Positions 7,562 through 14,720 of a stretch of DNA of 30,807 bases are shown in pieces. The notes under the pieces are model-generated. The model did no database searches, was not told the DNA's origin, and saw only the letters and a list, made by a program, of their open reading frames with translations. Positions within the stretch are counted from its first letter, which is position 1; the number at the start of each line of letters is the position of its first letter. Source of the DNA: YA12-FULL-51-18 sp041665305. GTDB lineage: Bacteria; Elusimicrobiota; Elusimicrobia; Elusimicrobiales; UBA9959. The stretch spans positions 1-30,807 of the forward strand of contig JBAYJD010000038.1 of assembly GCA_041665305.1 (NCBI GenBank), given 5' to 3'. A program made the translations under genes and the position numbers.

Positions 7562-7876
7562 CTAAGTTCCGTCAATCCCTTTAAGAGGCAAAGGACCCAG
7601 GCCAGGAGGGTATTTTGGTCCCCCGCATATAGGCCCCTTCTCGCACGGTTGTCCCATAAAAATTTTAGGAAACGGCAGATTGCAAGTTCTCGGGCGCCGG
7701 GGGCATGGGTCTGCCGGGCATGTTATTGTCCACGGCGACCGTTTATGCGAAATATTCACATGGATGGACAGGATAACAACACCAAAAAAATAATCCGCAG
7801 ATTTCAAGGATTTTCGCAGATTTCGGAGGTTAATCTGTGTTAATCGGTGAAATCTGCGGAATAACAGATGTACAAG
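7562..7876. other. Gene-free stretch with decayed repeats
   Basis: No credible gene. The minus strand at about 7640-7690 carries a diverged copy of part of the dispersed repeat (AAAATTTTTATGGGACAA next to GAACTTGCAATCTGCCGTTT). At 7795-7859 there is a run of related words: CGCAGATTT twice in direct orientation (7796-7804, 7815-7823), then TTAATCTGTGTTAATC and AAATCTGCGG (7850-7859). The outer pair forms a 10-base inverted repeat. The open frames here are not protein-like. Confidence 0.6.
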
Positions 7877-7913
7877 AAAAAAGGGCGGGGCCTTCCGGCC
7901 GCCGCCCTTTTTT
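7877..7913. terminator. Strong bidirectional hairpin
   Basis: AAAAAAGGGCGG (7877-7888) pairs with CCGCCCTTTTTT (7902-7913), with an inner GGCC/GGCC stem and one bulge. T-runs follow on both strands. On the minus strand it would act as a third, back-up terminator behind nifJ. Confidence 0.75.
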
Positions 7914-7929
7914 ATTTCTCCCTCAACTT

Positions 7930-7992
7930 CCGACACGGGGATCGATACCCCCCGTGTCGGGAACGATAAAATGTCGTTTTACGACATTTTAT
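7930..7992 (-). terminator. Stop-codon-anchored double hairpin of nifJ
   Basis: On the minus strand the nifJ stop TAA begins hairpin 1: ATAAAATGTCGT (7966-7977) and ACGACATTTTAT (7981-7992) pair over 12 bases with a 3-base loop. Hairpin 2 is CCGACACGGGG (7930-7940) with CCCCGTGTCGG (7950-7960), a perfect 11-bp stem. Confidence 0.9.
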
Positions 7993-10900
7993 TATGCCGC
8001 TACTTTTTCCTCCGCCTTGGGGGTTTCGCAATGCATCTCCGCCAGCTGCTTGTAGACGCTGAGACGCCATTTGTATTCTTCTTCGGCCAGCTTCAGCAGG
8101 CGGGCGGCGACTTCCGGATTGGACTTATGCAGCGCGCGGAAGCGGTTCTCTCCCATCATGAAGTCCGACACCGGGATGGTAGGCGCTCCGCTGTCTATGG
8201 TAAGGGGATTTTTCCCCTGCGCTTTAAGAGCCGGATTGAACCTGTAGAGCGGCCAGCGGCCCGAGGCCACCGCCTTCTTCTGTTCGTTCATTCCCGTGCG
8301 CATCTCTATGCCGTGGGCTATGCAGTGGCTGTAGGCTATGACTATGGAAGGCCCGTCGAAAGCTTCGGCTTCCGCCAGGGCTTTAACGCTCTGCTGGTAG
8401 TTCGCGCCCATGGCTATCTGGGCCACATAAATATTCCCGTAGGTCATGGCTATCATTCCCAGGTCCTTCTTGGGAAGCGGTTTGCCGCCGGCGGCAAAAA
8501 GCGCCACGGCGCCCATCGGTGTGGATTTGGACATCTGGCCGCCGGTGTTGGAATACACTTCCGTATCCAGCACCATGACGCGGACCTTGCGGCCGCTGGC
8601 CAGCACGTGGTCCAAACCTCCGTAACCGATGTCATAGGCCCAGCCGTCCCCGCCAAGTATCCACAACGACTTCTTTATAAGGTAGTCGGCCAGGGTAACC
8701 AGGCGCGCGGCCTGTTCCCCGCCGATGGATGACAGGGCTTTCTTAAGATCGGCCACGCGGCCGCGCTGCTGCTCTATGCCCGCCCAATCTTCCTGATCGG
8801 CGTTAAGGATCTCTTCGGCGAGGGCGGCCTGCGCCTTCAACTGTCCGCCTTTCATGGAGGTCAGGATCTCACGGGCTTCAACCTCAAGCTTGTCGTACGC
8901 CACGCGCATTCCCAGGCCGAATTCGGCGTTGTCTTCGAAGAGCGAATTGGACCAGGCGGGGCCGCGGCCGTCTTCGCGCACGCAGTAGGGCGTGGTGGGC
9001 AGGTTGCCGCCGTAGATGGAGGAGCAGCCTGTCGCATTGGCCACGGTCATGTGGTCGCCGAACAGCTGCGTCATCAGTTTAACATAAGGCGTTTCGCCGC
9101 ACCCTCCGCAGGCGCCGGAGAACTCGAACAGGGGCCTTACCAGCTGGCTGCCCTGCACGGTATTGCGGTTGACCTTGGCCGAACCCAGGTCCTTCAGGGA
9201 CAGGAAGAACTTCAGGTTCGCGCGCTCGGGCTCGCGCAGCGGGAACTGCGGGGCGAGGTTGATGGCCTTGCAGCCGGTTTCCTTCCCTTCTTTCTTTTCC
9301 TTGGCCGGGCAGTTGTAGACGCAGGCGCCGCAGCCGGTGCAGTCCTCGACGGCGACCTGGGTGGTGAACTTGAGCCCCTTCAGCGCCGCCCGTCCTTCCG
9401 CGGATTTAAAGGTCTTGGGCGCCTTCGCCAGCTCCGCGCCGTCGTAAGCCTTCACGCGGATGGCGGCATGGGGGCAGACCAGCGAGCAGATGCCGCACTG
9501 GATGCACAGCGTTTCGTTCCAGACCGGGGACTCAAGCGCGATATTGCGCTTTTCATACTGGGAGGTGGCGGTCGGGAAGGTCCCGTCCACCGGCATGGAG
9601 GAGACGGGCAGCTGGTCGCCGCGGAAAGCCATCATTTCGCACAGCGTGTCGCGCACAAAAGGAGGAAATCCTTCCACGATGCAGGCGCGCTTTATCTTTG
9701 AGGTAAGACCGCCCGTTTTAACTTCCTGTATGGCGGCCAGGGTCTTGTCCACGGCGGCGAAGTTCTGATTTACCACTTCGTCGCCCTTCTTGGCGTAGGT
9801 CTTTTTGATGGACTGTTTGATGGCGGCTATAGCCTCGTCCTTAGGCAGCACTCCCGAAATGCCGAAGAAGGCGGTCTGCATGATGACATTGATGCGCCCG
9901 CCCATACCGGTCTCTTCGGCTATTTTAGAGGCGTTGAGCACATAAACCTTAAGGTGTTTCTTTACGATGTTCTCCTGCACTTCTATCGGCATGCGGTCCC
10001 ACACATCGGAAGCGTCGAAGGGGCTGTTGAGCAGGAACACCGCGTTATCCTCGGCTTTGTCCAGCATCTCGTATTTTTCCAGGAAACTGAACTGATGGCA
10101 GCCTATGAAACGGGCCTTGTTCACCAGGTACGGGGCGCGGATATAACTCTTGCCGAAGCGCACATGGGAAACGGTCATCGAGCCGGCTTTCTTCGAGTCA
10201 TAAACAAAGTAGCCCTGCGCGTGCTGGCCGGTCTCCTCGCTGATGATCTTAATGGTGTTCTTGTTGGCGCCCACGGTGCCGTCCGAACCCAGACCGAAGA
10301 ACAGCGCGCGGAAGATGTCGGCCGGCTCCGTGGTCCAGTTCTCGTCGTAATTAAGGCTCAGGTTGGTCACATCGTCTTTGATGCCCACGGTGAAGCCGTG
10401 CACGGGTTCGGCCGCGGAGAGGTTTTCAATGACGGCCTTGGCCATGGCCGGGGTGAATTCCTTGGAGCCGAGGCCGTAGCGTCCGCCGATTATCGTCGGG
10501 AGTTCCTTGAGCGCGCCGGATTTATAGGCGTTGGCGCAGGCGGTGACCACATCCTGGAACAAAGGCTCGCCTATGGCGCCCGGTTCCTTGGTGCGGTCGA
10601 GCACGGCGATGCTTTTCACGGTTTTAGGCAGGGCTTTTATAAAGTCGACCTCGGAATAGGGCCTGTAAAGACGCACTTTCAGCACGCCGACTTTGGCTTT
10701 GGCGGTCTTTACCAGATGAGTCACGGTGTCTTCCACGGTGTCCGCGCCCGAAGCCATTACCACCACCACTTTATCCGCGTCCGGGGCGCCCACATAGTCG
10801 AACAAGCCGTACTTGCGGCCCGTCAGTTTTTCGAACTGGCCCATGGCCTCTTTGACCATCGTGGGGACCGCGGTGTAGAATTTATTGGCCGCCTCGCGGC

Positions 10901-11582
10901 TCTGGAAGAACACATCCGGGTTCTGGGCGGTGCCGCGCAGAACGGGATGTTCGGGGTTGAGGCCGCGCGCCTTATGTTCGGCTATCAGTTTCTCGCTTAT
11001 CATATTGCGCATGACTTCGGGAGAGAGCGGCTCCACCATGTTCAGTTCGTGGGAGGTGCGGAAGCCGTCGAAAAAGTGCAGGAAAGGCACCCGGGTTTTA
11101 AGCGTGGCGGCCTGCGAGATCAGCGCGAAGTCCATGGCCTCCTGCGGGTTGGCGGAGGCGAGCAGCGCCCAGCCGGTCTGGCGCACGGCCATAATATCGC
11201 CGTGATCGCCGAAAATGGAAAGCGCGTGGGCGGCCACCGCGCGGGCGCTCACATGGAACACGGTGCTTGTAAGCTCTCCTGCGATCTTGAACATGTTCGG
11301 GATCATCAGCAGCAAACCCTGCGAACAGGTGAAGGTGGTGGTCAGGGCCCCGGCGGTAAGGGCGCCGTGCACCGCGCCGGAAGCGCCGCCTTCCGACTGC
11401 ATTTCGATGACCGAGGGCACCGTACCCCAGATGTTCTTGTCGCCTTTGGCGGACCAGGTATCGGACAGTTCCCCCATCACCGAAGAAGGGGTTATGGGAT
11501 AAATCGCTATAACTTCGTTGGTTTTGTGCGCCACGAAAGCGGCGGCGGTGTTACCGTCCATTGCGACCATATTCTTAGACAT
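7992..11582 (-). CDS. nifJ: Pyruvate:ferredoxin (flavodoxin) oxidoreductase (1196 aa)
   Basis: Converts pyruvate, CoA and oxidised ferredoxin to acetyl-CoA, CO2 and reduced ferredoxin in the anaerobic cytoplasm. It is the single-chain homodimeric type, of normal length (about 1170-1200 aa). The N-terminal alpha domain has YPITPSS (28-34) and EMQSEGGASG (about 60-70). A gamma domain follows. Two 4Fe-4S ferredoxin motifs lie at CIQCGICSLVCPHA (about 691) and CTGCGACVYNCPAKEK (about 750). SGACGGCGETPYVKL (about 825) and C-terminal cysteines supply the third cluster. The thiamine-diphosphate domain shows GDGWAYDIGYGGLDHVLASG and DTEVYSNTGGQMSKSTPMGA. The start has CAGGAG upstream and an extended -10 at 11632-11640. 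It diverges from the nfnBA pair, which uses the ferredoxin it makes. Confidence 0.98.
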   Translation of the reverse strand: MSKNMVAMDGNTAAAFVAHKTNEVIAIYPITPSSVMGELSDTWSAKGDKNIWGTVPSVIEMQSEGGASGAVHGALTAGALTTTFTCSQGLLLMIPNMFKIAGELTSTVFHVSARAVAAHALSIFGDHGDIMAVRQTGWALLASANPQEAMDFALISQAATLKTRVPFLHFFDGFRTSHELNMVEPLSPEVMRNMISEKLIAEHKARGLNPEHPVLRGTAQNPDVFFQSREAANKFYTAVPTMVKEAMGQFEKLTGRKYGLFDYVGAPDADKVVVVMASGADTVEDTVTHLVKTAKAKVGVLKVRLYRPYSEVDFIKALPKTVKSIAVLDRTKEPGAIGEPLFQDVVTACANAYKSGALKELPTIIGGRYGLGSKEFTPAMAKAVIENLSAAEPVHGFTVGIKDDVTNLSLNYDENWTTEPADIFRALFFGLGSDGTVGANKNTIKIISEETGQHAQGYFVYDSKKAGSMTVSHVRFGKSYIRAPYLVNKARFIGCHQFSFLEKYEMLDKAEDNAVFLLNSPFDASDVWDRMPIEVQENIVKKHLKVYVLNASKIAEETGMGGRINVIMQTAFFGISGVLPKDEAIAAIKQSIKKTYAKKGDEVVNQNFAAVDKTLAAIQEVKTGGLTSKIKRACIVEGFPPFVRDTLCEMMAFRGDQLPVSSMPVDGTFPTATSQYEKRNIALESPVWNETLCIQCGICSLVCPHAAIRVKAYDGAELAKAPKTFKSAEGRAALKGLKFTTQVAVEDCTGCGACVYNCPAKEKKEGKETGCKAINLAPQFPLREPERANLKFFLSLKDLGSAKVNRNTVQGSQLVRPLFEFSGACGGCGETPYVKLMTQLFGDHMTVANATGCSSIYGGNLPTTPYCVREDGRGPAWSNSLFEDNAEFGLGMRVAYDKLEVEAREILTSMKGGQLKAQAALAEEILNADQEDWAGIEQQRGRVADLKKALSSIGGEQAARLVTLADYLIKKSLWILGGDGWAYDIGYGGLDHVLASGRKVRVMVLDTEVYSNTGGQMSKSTPMGAVALFAAGGKPLPKKDLGMIAMTYGNIYVAQIAMGANYQQSVKALAEAEAFDGPSIVIAYSHCIAHGIEMRTGMNEQKKAVASGRWPLYRFNPALKAQGKNPLTIDSGAPTIPVSDFMMGENRFRALHKSNPEVAARLLKLAEEEYKWRLSVYKQLAEMHCETPKAEEKVAA

Positions 11583-11631
11583 TGTGTTATTCTCCTGTTT
11601 TGGTTTTGCTGAATCCGCGGAATATATGGAC

Positions 11632-11640
11632 AGTATAGCA
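11632..11640 (-). promoter_or_regulatory. Extended -10 promoter of nifJ
   Basis: On the minus strand TGCTATACT (plus-strand 11640 to 11632) is an extended -10 element about 50 nt before the nifJ start. No good -35 is seen. Confidence 0.5.
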
Positions 11641-11688
11641 TTTTTGCGCGTCCGGCTGGCGCGCTCGGAGGGCGCGGATCAAATTTTG

Positions 11689-11694
11689 TATACT
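11689..11694 (+). promoter_or_regulatory. -10 box of nfnBA
   Basis: TATACT sits in TTTTGTATACTTATATATAT, about 50 nt before ATG 11745. The same TATACT word serves nifJ on the other strand some 50 nt away, so the two transcription units share one short divergent control region. Confidence 0.45.
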
Positions 11695-11744
11695 TATATA
11701 TATTCGTTATCCATTACCTATATAGAGAGAGAAGGGTACCAGCC

Positions 11745-13169
11745 ATGTCATTGGAACATAAGCCTAAAAAACCTTCATCGGCCATTGAACAGAACCTCGG
11801 CCGTCACCAGGAGCCCGCCGTACGCAAAACCAATTATGACGAGGTCGCCCTCGGTTTCAGTTTCGAAGAAGCGGTAACGGAAGCCGCCCGCTGCCTCAAC
11901 TGCAAGACCAGGCCCTGCGAGCTGGCCTGTCCCGTCAACATAAAGATCCCGGAATTCGTAGACCTGGTCTACAGGGAAGATATTCAGGGCGCGGCTTCCA
12001 AGATCTTTGAGACCAGCCTTTTTCCCGCGATCTGCGGCCGGGTCTGCCCCCAGGAAACCTATTGCGAATGCGCCTGCGTGCTTAAGGAAAAATTCGGCCC
12101 CGTCTCGGTCGGACGGCTTGAGCGCTTCGTAGCGGATCATGTCAGGAAGAACGGCCTCACGCCCCTCCCTAAATGCGCGGAGAATACCGGTTTCAAGGTC
12201 GCCTGCGTCGGCTCCGGCCCGACCTCGCTTGCCGTCGCGGCCGAATTGCGCAAGAAAGGCCATGAAGTCGCGGTGTTCGAAGCCCTGCACGAATTCGGCG
12301 GCGTCCTCAGCTACGGCATCCCCACTTTCAGGCTCCCGCGCGAGGTGGTCAGGGCCGAAGTCGAGAATCTGAGCAAGCTGGGCGTCCGGTTCTTTAAAAA
12401 CGCGCTGATAGGGAAAACGCTTACCGTGGAGGAACTTAAACAGGATTTCGACGCGGTTTATATCGGCTCCGGCGCCGGCCTGCCCAGCCCCATGAACTGC
12501 CGCGGCGAAGAGCTTGTGGGGGTCTACAGTTCCAACGAATTCCTTACGCGCATCAACCTTATGCAGGCGTACAAGTTCCCCGCCTCCGATACCCCTTACT
12601 ACATCGGCAGGAAGGTCATAGTGGTCGGAGGAGGCAACACCGCCATGGACTCCGCCCGCTGCGCCATGCGCCTTGGACCTGAAAGCGTCACGGTCCTCTA
12701 CCGCCGTACCCGCGCGGAAATGCCGGCCAGGGGCGAAGAAGTCGAGAACGCGATGGAAGAGGGCGTAAAATTCGATTTCCTGACCGCTCCGCTGGAACTG
12801 GAAGGCACGGAGCAGGGCCGCCTGAAGAGCGTCAAGTGCGTCCGCATGGAACTGGGAGAACCGGACGCTTCCGGACGCCGCAAGCCCGCGCCTGTGAAGG
12901 GCTCCGAGTTCAGGATGGAAGCCGACAGTCTGGTGGTGGCCATCGGGTCCAGCCCCAACCCCATCATACAGCAGACGACCCCCGGGCTCGCGGTAAAAAA
13001 GGGAAACTGCCTTGCCGTGGACCCGGGCGGAAAAACCTCAATGGAGGGAGTATACGCCGGCGGCGATGTCGTGCGCGGCGGAGCGACCGTGCTCCTGGCC
13101 ATGAAGGACGGCAAAGCCGCGGCAGGGGCGATACACCGGTACCTGCTGGAAAAAGTAAAACCGATATGA
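11745..13169 (+). CDS. nfnB: NfnB-type / GltD-like NADPH oxidoreductase large subunit (474 aa)
   Basis: An FAD- and Fe-S-containing oxidoreductase often annotated as homotetrameric NADPH glutamate synthase (GltA). Next to an FNR-like partner it is best read as the large subunit of ferredoxin-dependent NADH:NADP+ transhydrogenase, which holds the NADP site and the b-FAD. The N-terminal cluster domain shows CLNCKTRPCELACPVNIKIP (about 49-68) and CGRVCPQETYCECACVL (about 95). The FAD Rossmann motif is VGSGPTSLAVAAELRKKGHE (GSGPTSL where GSGPAGL is usual). The NADPH site is VVGGGNTAMDSARCAMRLG, and the C-terminal FAD motif is GVYAGGDVVRGGATV. The ribosome binding site is GAGAAGG. Its stop overlaps the next start (ATGA at 13166-13169). 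Confidence 0.9.
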   Translation: MSLEHKPKKPSSAIEQNLGRHQEPAVRKTNYDEVALGFSFEEAVTEAARCLNCKTRPCELACPVNIKIPEFVDLVYREDIQGAASKIFETSLFPAICGRVCPQETYCECACVLKEKFGPVSVGRLERFVADHVRKNGLTPLPKCAENTGFKVACVGSGPTSLAVAAELRKKGHEVAVFEALHEFGGVLSYGIPTFRLPREVVRAEVENLSKLGVRFFKNALIGKTLTVEELKQDFDAVYIGSGAGLPSPMNCRGEELVGVYSSNEFLTRINLMQAYKFPASDTPYYIGRKVIVVGGGNTAMDSARCAMRLGPESVTVLYRRTRAEMPARGEEVENAMEEGVKFDFLTAPLELEGTEQGRLKSVKCVRMELGEPDASGRRKPAPVKGSEFRMEADSLVVAIGSSPNPIIQQTTPGLAVKKGNCLAVDPGGKTSMEGVYAGGDVVRGGATVLLAMKDGKAAAGAIHRYLLEKVKPI

Positions 13170-14044
13170 ATAAAAATATTTACTCCACGGAAAACCTTTA
13201 CAAAATACTCGCCAAGGAGGACCTCTCGCCCGCCATCTCCAAACATGTGATCTACGCCCCCCTCATCGCCAACAAGGCGAAGGCCGGCCAGTTCGTCATA
13301 CTCCGGGCGGGAGAAGGCGGGGAGCGGATCCCCGTGACCCTGGTTGACTGGGACGCGGAGAAAGGAACGATCACGCTTATCATACAAAGCCTGGGCAGAT
13401 CCACCACCGGGATGAACGCGATGAAAGCCGGGGACTCGTTCGCGGATGTGGCCGGCCCGCTGGGGATGCCTGTGGAGATAAAAAAATACGGCGTCGTGCT
13501 GGGGGTCGGCGGAGGCGTGGGAATAGCCGAACTTTACCCGATAGCCAGAGCCTTCGGGGAAGCCGGCAATAAGGTCATTTCCATACTCGGGGCGCGGTCT
13601 AAGGATCTGCTGATACTTGAAGAGGACATGCGGCGTATTTCCAGCGAGGTCATTATCGCCACCGACGACGGCTCGGCGGGGATCAAGGGGCTGGTCACGG
13701 ACGCCATGAAAATCCTTTACGCCGAAGGCGAAAAAATAGACGCCGTGTTCGCCATCGGGCCCATCATAATGATGAAATTCGTCGCGGAAACCTCCAGGCC
13801 TTTCAAAACCCCCACCTTCGCCAGTCTCAACCCCGTCATGCTTGACGGCACGGGCATGTGCGGCGGCTGCCGCGTGGAGGTGGGCGGCAAGACTCTCTTC
13901 GCCTGCGTGGACGGGCCGATGTTCGACGCCCACCAGACCAATTTCGACCTGCTCGCAAAAAGGACCGCGGCTTACAGGGAGCACGAAAAACTGTCTCTTG
14001 AGCGATACGCCAAAAACCACGACTGTAAGATCGGCCTGCACTAA
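13166..14044 (+). CDS. nfnA: NfnA-type ferredoxin:NADP+ reductase-like small subunit (292 aa)
   Basis: The FNR/dihydroorotate-dehydrogenase electron-transfer-subunit-like partner, which binds FAD, NAD(H) and a 2Fe-2S cluster. ATG 13166 is chosen because it forms an ATGA overlap with the upstream stop; the frame is open further back but that part is shadow. Seen are an FAD-binding barrel (KAKAGQFVILRAGEGGERIP, then TLIIQSLGRSTTGM), a nucleotide-binding region VLGVGGGVGIAELYPIARAF, and the cluster segment MLDGTGMCGGCRVEVGGK, with FACVDGP following. In characterised NfnA the 2Fe-2S cluster has one Asp and three Cys ligands; the D of LDGTG and the three Cys here match. The order B then A is conserved in many anaerobes. 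It ends in a stop-anchored hairpin. Confidence 0.9.
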   Translation: MNKNIYSTENLYKILAKEDLSPAISKHVIYAPLIANKAKAGQFVILRAGEGGERIPVTLVDWDAEKGTITLIIQSLGRSTTGMNAMKAGDSFADVAGPLGMPVEIKKYGVVLGVGGGVGIAELYPIARAFGEAGNKVISILGARSKDLLILEEDMRRISSEVIIATDDGSAGIKGLVTDAMKILYAEGEKIDAVFAIGPIIMMKFVAETSRPFKTPTFASLNPVMLDGTGMCGGCRVEVGGKTLFACVDGPMFDAHQTNFDLLAKRTAAYREHEKLSLERYAKNHDCKIGLH

Positions 14045-14069
14045 AAAACTCCGCTGCGAAGATTTTTAG
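14041..14069 (+). terminator. Stop-anchored hairpin of nfnA
   Basis: CTAAAAA (14041-14047, containing the stop TAA at 14042-14044) pairs with TTTTTAG (14063-14069). The inner stem continues imperfectly (ACTCC / GAAGA). A small GTCCG/CGGAC stem follows at 14074-14090. Confidence 0.6.
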
Positions 14070-14110
14070 CATGGTCCGTTTACGGCGGACTAAAATGCGA
14101 GTTTATAAAA

Positions 14111-14140
14111 TTGACAACGGGGCCTGTTAAGTTGCAGAAT
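14111..14140 (+). promoter_or_regulatory. Promoter of the DUF3015 gene
   Basis: A consensus -35 TTGACA (14111-14116) is followed after 18 nt by CAGAAT (14135-14140). GGGGAG lies 8 nt before the start codon. Confidence 0.55.
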
Positions 14141-14176
14141 CTGTTTCGGTAAATATAAAACAGGGGAGATCAAAGA

Positions 14177-14626
14177 ATGAAAAAAATAATACTATCAGCG
14201 GCAGCCGTCGTCGCTTTCAGCGCGGCGGCCTTCGCGGCGGACTACGGCAGCGCCGGTTGCGGCCTCGGAAGCCTGGCGTTCAAGGAGAACGACGGAACGC
14301 AGATACTTGCGGCGACCACCAACGGCACCTTCGGCAGCCAGACCTTTGGAATAACCTTCGGGACCTCGGGTTGCAACGCCAAAGGCATGATAAAGGTGTC
14401 CATGGCCCGCGAGAGCTTCATTGAAGCCAACTATAAGGACCTGTCCCGCGATGCGGCCGCCGGCAAAGGCGAATTCGTGACCAACCTGGCCGGCCTCTAT
14501 GGGTTCACTACCGAGAACGCCGGGGAGTTTGCCGCGCTCCTGCAGCGGAACCATACCACCATCTTCGCCGCCAACAACGCGAAGACCGCCGTAACCGAGA
14601 TCAACAGGCTCGTCGGCACCATCTAA
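14177..14626 (+). CDS. DUF3015 family secreted protein (149 aa)
   Basis: A small exported protein of unknown role. A clear signal peptide MKKIILSAAAVVAFSAAAFA is followed by the DUF3015 hallmark: a GxxGCGLGSLAF start (YGSAGCGLGSLAFKEN), then QILAATTNGTFGSQTFGITF and GTSGC. Two cysteines (in GCGLG and SGCNA) may form a disulfide. The C-terminal half is helical, with FVTNLAGLYGF and a final helix TAVTEINRLVGTI. Family members occur in Leptospira, delta-proteobacteria and other Gram-negatives with no established function. It has its own TTGACA promoter, GGGGAG ribosome binding site and a tandem stop TAATAA whose second codon begins the gene-end hairpin. Confidence 0.85.
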   Translation: MKKIILSAAAVVAFSAAAFAADYGSAGCGLGSLAFKENDGTQILAATTNGTFGSQTFGITFGTSGCNAKGMIKVSMARESFIEANYKDLSRDAAAGKGEFVTNLAGLYGFTTENAGEFAALLQRNHTTIFAANNAKTAVTEINRLVGTI

Positions 14627-14687
14627 TAAGACATCGTCCGACGATGTTTTATACGACCGGCACGGGGCTTTAAAAACCCCGTGCCGG
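14627..14687 (+). terminator. Stop-anchored double hairpin of the DUF3015 gene
   Basis: The second in-frame stop TAA (14627-14629) opens hairpin 1: ACATCGT (14631-14637) with ACGATGT (14641-14647), then TTTTATA. Hairpin 2 is CCGGCACGGGG (14657-14667) with CCCCGTGCCGG (14677-14687). Relative to the nifJ copy, two base pairs of hairpin 1 have changed on both sides. Confidence 0.85.
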
Positions 14688-14697
14688 AAACAAGGTG

Positions 14698-14720
14698 AAA
14701 ATTTCTGCGGCAAAAATTTT
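14698..14720 (+). promoter_or_regulatory. A/T-rich hairpin at the start of the DUF4105 gene
   Basis: AAAATTTCTG (14698-14707) pairs with CAAAAATTTT (14711-14720) with one mismatch around CGG. The same design occurs at 29797-29823 and 30223-30249. Here it overlaps the probable translation start of the next gene. Confidence 0.55.

Noticed and set aside
7562..7936. 124-codon minus-strand frame downstream of nifJ
   Set aside because: It passes through hairpins and decayed repeats, its composition is not protein-like, and it has no start signals.
9954..11612. A 552-codon open frame on the plus strand opposite nifJ
   Set aside because: It is an exact antisense shadow of a highly conserved, unambiguous gene. 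Its composition (His, Gly, Arg-rich) reflects the complement of nifJ codons in GC-rich DNA, and it has no ribosome binding site.
12836..13165. Upstream extension of the NfnA frame
   Set aside because: This part overlaps the end of nfnB in another frame and is low-complexity. The ATGA overlap at 13166 is a far better start.
11745..13169. Glutamate synthase small subunit as primary role
   Set aside because: There is no glutamate synthase large subunit nearby, and the FNR-like partner overlaps directly, which is the NfnAB arrangement.
12698..14041. A 447-codon minus-strand frame opposite nfnBA
   Set aside because: It is antisense to two well-supported overlapping genes, has no protein-family signal and spans the boundary of both genes.
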